Assembly: GCA_028023455.1 (NCBI GenBank)
Contig: JAQFVV010012495.1
Location: 3,009,711 to 3,073,710 of the forward strand
Reading direction: 5' to 3'
DNA from: Epiperipatus broadwayi
Lineage: Eukaryota > Onychophora > Udeonychophora > Euonychophora > Peripatidae
Length of the DNA: 64,000 nucleotides
This document shows positions 61,091 through 64,000 of the stretch, in pieces. Numbering within the stretch: position 1 is the first letter of the stretch; every line of letters begins with the position of its first letter. The position numbers were made by a program, and so were the translations under genes. Below the pieces are notes generated by a model. It had not been told where the DNA came from, did not search any database, and saw nothing but the letters and a program-made list of their open reading frames with translations.

Positions 61091-62081
61091 TATATACATA
61101 TATATATAAAACAATCTTTATGTTTAAACAAAGTATATAAATAATAGAAATATTTTGTAAAAGCAGCACCTCAATTAGGTAGTAAATGGGATCCACTTAA
61201 TAATGTTTTCTAAGATCAATAGACAGATAGTAAATGAAATCTGTGACTGAAACAGAAAGAAATTAGATATGCCTAAAAATTTACATAAACATTATTATAA
61301 TAGATAAAGATAAACTATATGATAGTCAAATTCATTCTTGTTTCAGAGGTTTGTATAAATGATTATTTATCAGTCTACTTTCAAGCATTTTGCCTTTATC
61401 CATTGTAATGAAAGTTATTTAAACTTCTAGGGAAATTTAATTTGAATCTGTTTAGTTATTGCTTTCACTACTTAAAGTCTATTTAAAGATCTTAGATAAG
61501 ACAATTAAGTGGAACACATTGGCTGTCTAATTGTATTGCTGTTATGACAACAAATTGCTGACATTCTATTTATTTGTTAAAGCACAAGAATTATGCTGAT
61601 ATAATTTATATACTGATCAATGTTTGATGGTTTATAATTGCAATTAATATACCTATGTGTTCAAAAAGTATTTAAAAATAAAAACTAATAAAATTGAAAA
61701 AATTGTGAAAGAAAAATTCAATGCAAATAAGTTTTCAAAATAATGGTAATATCAACACTCTACTCAATGCTTAAACAATGTGAAAAGTCTTACACATATA
61801 GTTTCTATTTTAATCAGTAACATGTGTAGTAAGATTTTTTTTTATGTCAGGTCATAGTTTTCATCAAATCATTGATTCCATGCTTAACACTTAGTTTTTT
61901 ACAACTTTAAAATATTTTAGTTCAGCTATGTTTTTTGTTTATCATCAACATTAGTCAGCTTTAAATTATATTTTCATACCACATAAGTAATATTATTACA
62001 ATATATTTATCTAGAACAATACTTTAAGACAAAAAATATACAAATTATAAGAGATTTTATTACTGGAAATAAAAATAATAT

Positions 62082-62308
62082 AATATTAATATCATTCATA
62101 TTCTTTATTATTTTTTACAATGTGTTTTACAGCCAACTATTGACAGTTTTGATTGTCCCAGCAATCTTCTTCAAAACTGTAACAAACACAATACAAATAC
62201 ATGAGTACAAATATACATGAACATTGTTGGGGCAATCAAAACTGTCTATAGTGGGTTGTAAAAAGCATTGTAAAAATTAATAAAGAACATCAATTATATT
62301 AATATTAT
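62082..62308. repeat. Palindromic MITE, ~85-bp arms
   Basis: The left arm (62082-62172) and right arm (62222-62308) are near reverse complements: 'taatat(t)aat', 'ttctttatta', 'ttttacaatg', then 'acagttttgattg' against its complement. The loop is about 50 bp. It has no coding capacity. Confidence 0.85.
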
Positions 62309-62339
62309 ATGGATTTGTAATGTCACTTGAAGAAGTATG

Positions 62340-62690
62340 GAGAGATGCATGTTGGGAGTAACAAGAAGAGATCGAAAATGCAATTTATGCGTAAGAAAAA
62401 ATCAATTGTTACTGTTCTCATTGAAAAAATTAAAAGACTGAAGTAGAGTTGGGCTGGACATATTGCTAAAAGAGATAATAATAGATGGACAACTAAAATT
62501 TTAAACCGGATTCCAAGAGATTGTAAAGGACCCAGAAAGTGACCACATGTGAGATGGATAAAATATAAAAATGTGCAGGGGTGATGTGGAGAAGAGAAGC
62601 TAAAGATTGAAGAAGATTGATTGAACTTGGAGAGTCCTTTATCCTGCAGTAGATTGATAATCGTTGATGATGATGAAGAAAGATAAATTT
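62340..62690 (+). mobile_element. RTE-like LINE 3' end, longest copy
   Basis: Broken frames encode MERCMLGVTRRDRK, then AGHIAKRDNNRWTTKIL, then PRDCKGPRK, HVRW, and an ELGE end, followed by a GTTGATGATGATGA tail. This order (RD-N...AGH-RR-DNRWT...RP--RW-D-I...W...QW) is the typical C-terminal end of RTE-type LINE proteins. Two stops and a frameshift are present. It lies 400 bp before the last P450 exon. Confidence 0.7.
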
Positions 62691-63087
62691 ATAATACTTC
62701 ATAAAGAAATAGAAAGAAGTAAATGAACTAAATGAAGGAATTACATTGTCTGCAGCAAAGTTGTCTGGCATTTTAGTGCTCATTGTGTAATTTTAAATTT
62801 GTTATATTAATCATAATTTTATAAGCAAATAGTGTTTCTTCCAAAATATCTTTTGTAAAAAAAATGGTTTGGAAAAGTAAATATGAATTAGCTGATTCAT
62901 CAAAAAAAATAACAATTTTATTTATTGAATTCATTTTTAAATTTATTCTTATAATTGCATTTATATTATTTTGTTTTTCTTATTGTTCATCGAACTGAGC
63001 ATTTAAGAGTAAATTTAGCAACAAAAATATGTATTAAAAATCTAAATTTTGTTCACGTTTGATTAAAATGTCTATTTTTTATTTCAG

Positions 63088-63281
63088 GTCCCAGAACATG
63101 TATAGGTGAAACAATTGCTAAAACAGAACTCTTTCTGATATTTTCAATGTTATTCAAGTGTTTTACATTTCAACCATCTGAAGAGGACTTACCGTCAATG
63201 ACAGATAGTGTTGATGCTGCAGTTTTGAGACCATTGCCTTTCAAGTGTTGTGCTATTCCACGATCAATTTGCATTACTTGA
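63088..63281 (+). CDS. Cytochrome P450 (CYP2-type), last exon
   Basis: This exon encodes the heme-binding loop and C-terminus. The codon split across the intron gives Gly, so the joined motif reads PFSI-G-PRTCIGE, a full match to FxxGxRxCxG with the axial cysteine encoded at 63099-63101. An L-helix follows (GETIAKTELFLIFSMLF), then the C-terminal beta region RPLPFKCCAIPR and a TGA at 63279-63281. The three visible exons total 383 codons, against about 490 in CYP2 proteins, so about 110 N-terminal residues are missing. The protein would be an ER-membrane monooxygenase; its substrate cannot be inferred. Confidence 0.95.
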
Positions 63282-63337
63282 ATTAAATAACATTGTCTTC
63301 TTATATAATTTTACATTTGATCCAAGATTCATTCTTT

Positions 63338-63343
63338 AATAAA
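63338..63343 (+). promoter_or_regulatory. PolyA signal AATAAA of the P450 gene
   Basis: An AATAAA hexamer lies 57 bases after the stop codon, giving a short 3' UTR. Confidence 0.6.
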
Positions 63344-63591
63344 TGGTAAAATGTTTAAAAAACAGCAAAAAAGAAACATTATAGTATCAGCTCTTATTAA
63401 TATATAATGATATTCTTTTCAAAAAAATTATTTAACTGTTATATTAAATCAAACATGGCATGACCTATATGGTTTGGTGTAAAAACAGGTGAAACTCACT
63501 ATATATATTGTCACACACAACAAGCTAGAGTAATCAATGGACACCAGAAGGCTTGTGCATAAAATCCCCATCTAGTGCCTACTCATCCAAT

Positions 63592-63635
63592 ATCCCCAGA
63601 CTAGTTTCTGGCTTATGGCCTTCATCAGTGAGGAT
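63592..63635 (-). ncRNA. Type I hammerhead ribozyme, apparently complete
   Basis: On the minus strand, in order: stem I 5' strand ATCCTCA, core CTGATGA, stem II GGC-loop-GCC closed after an A-A pair, core GAAA, a short self-complementary stem III (ACTAGT, taking the last A of GAAA), the cleavage triplet GTC, and the stem I 3' strand TGGGGAT. Stem I forms 7 bp including one G-U. All conserved core bases are present. Minimal hammerheads with very short stem III are known in Penelope-like elements, where they may act as dimers. Cleavage would fall after the C of GTC. Confidence 0.8.
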
Positions 63636-63883
63636 CCTTGGATCTGAGAGCACTGCACCTAGACCTTAGGATCTAATGCAACCCTCCAGATACAACCTTT
63701 TATCTTCATTTAGCTACAAAACTATGAGTCTTAAATTGAAAACACCTTAATGTTTTCAATCCAAGCCCATCAGCTTATATAGTCATATGGTCTGAACCCA
63801 GTTCAGTACCCATACATTTTAGTGTCCTTGGTTCTTTAATAACCATAGCCACCACTGTCCTATTAGGAAGGATTGGTTTTAAG

Positions 63884-63998
63884 CCAATAAACATCACATG
63901 ACCACCACCTCTTATGCTTGTGTATAACTGTTGTTAAAACAGGCAAAACAACAGTTATACACAAACATAAGAGGTGGTGGTCATGTGATGTTTATTGG
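63884..63998. repeat. Inverted repeat, ~50-bp arms, at window end
   Basis: The arms 63884-63934 and 63949-63998 are reverse complements with one mismatch, separated by about 14 bp ('taaaacaggcaaaa'). The arm phrase 'aacatcacatgaccaccac' also occurs at 43519 and 45888 in the other Penelope-like terminal repeats. Confidence 0.9.
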
Positions 63999-64000
63999 TT

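Larger units (their letters stand above)
40258..63087 (+). other. P450 intron 2 (about 22.8 kb)
   Basis: The intron is phase 1 with a GTAAAT donor and a TTATTTCAG acceptor. It contains the nested LTR and Penelope-like block (40707-50272), a palindromic MITE, a decayed LINE, RTE tails and another MITE. Stretches with nothing recognised include 51800-53690, 54060-55145, 58460-59400, 59900-61020 and 61100-62080. Confidence 0.8.
63505..64000 (-). mobile_element. Penelope-like terminal repeat, minus orientation
   Basis: It matches the terminal repeats at 43500 and 45885-46330: 'agagtaatcaatgg', 'gcttgtgcataaaatcccc', 'tctagtgcc', 'atccaatatccccagactag', and 'gatctgagagcactgca'. It includes an apparently intact hammerhead at 63592-63635. 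It ends at the window edge in a ~50-bp inverted repeat. It lies just downstream of the P450 3' UTR. Confidence 0.7.

Overview
This window looks like the interior of a large, transposon-filled gene in an AT-rich animal genome, probably an invertebrate. The base composition is roughly three-quarters A+T by eye. Coding signal is sparse and split by GT..AG introns. Every other coding remnant belongs to a eukaryotic retroelement (Penelope-like, RTE-like and other LINEs, Ty3/gypsy-type gag, solo LTRs, SINEs, palindromic MITEs). No bacterial gene organisation, rRNA operon, intact tRNA gene or CRISPR array is present. The species cannot be named from the sequence.

The only convincing host gene is a cytochrome P450 of the CYP2 type on the + strand. 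Three exons are visible: 20425-20937 (C-helix to just before the I-helix), 39814-40257 (I-helix, ExxR, PERF-like region) and 63088-63281 (heme-cysteine loop and C-terminus, followed by a polyA signal). All introns are phase 1, and both junctions rebuild canonical P450 motifs. The two introns are about 18.9 and 22.8 kb. The N-terminal ~110 residues are not found and probably lie upstream of the window.

Layout. 1-7385: AT-rich DNA with one copy of a diverged repeat pair ('Y' inverted, 'X' direct) that recurs at 24281-29426. 7391-15779: two ~2.9-kb direct repeats separated by 2.5 kb that carries a decayed coiled-coil ORF with 38-residue repeats. 15796-19881: a gag-bearing array (R-gag-R'-gag'-R) followed by an isolated LTR. 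20425-39813: P450 exon A and intron 1, with LINE tails, MITEs, hairpins and a dimeric SINE. 39814-50272: exon B, then a nested block in which two ~2.1-2.2-kb solo LTRs in opposite orientation flank two Penelope-like elements in opposite orientation. 50465-62690: a palindromic MITE, a small hypothetical ORF, a decayed LINE (55150-58450), RTE tails and another palindromic MITE. 63088-64000: P450 last exon and polyA signal, then another Penelope-like terminal repeat.

The most notable observation is a complete type I hammerhead ribozyme fold on the minus strand at 63592-63635, inside the Penelope-like terminal repeat. Three decayed relatives lie at 43551, 46037 and 46157. Penelope-like elements are known to carry hammerheads, so this fits and supports the element assignment; it is not a wholly new system.
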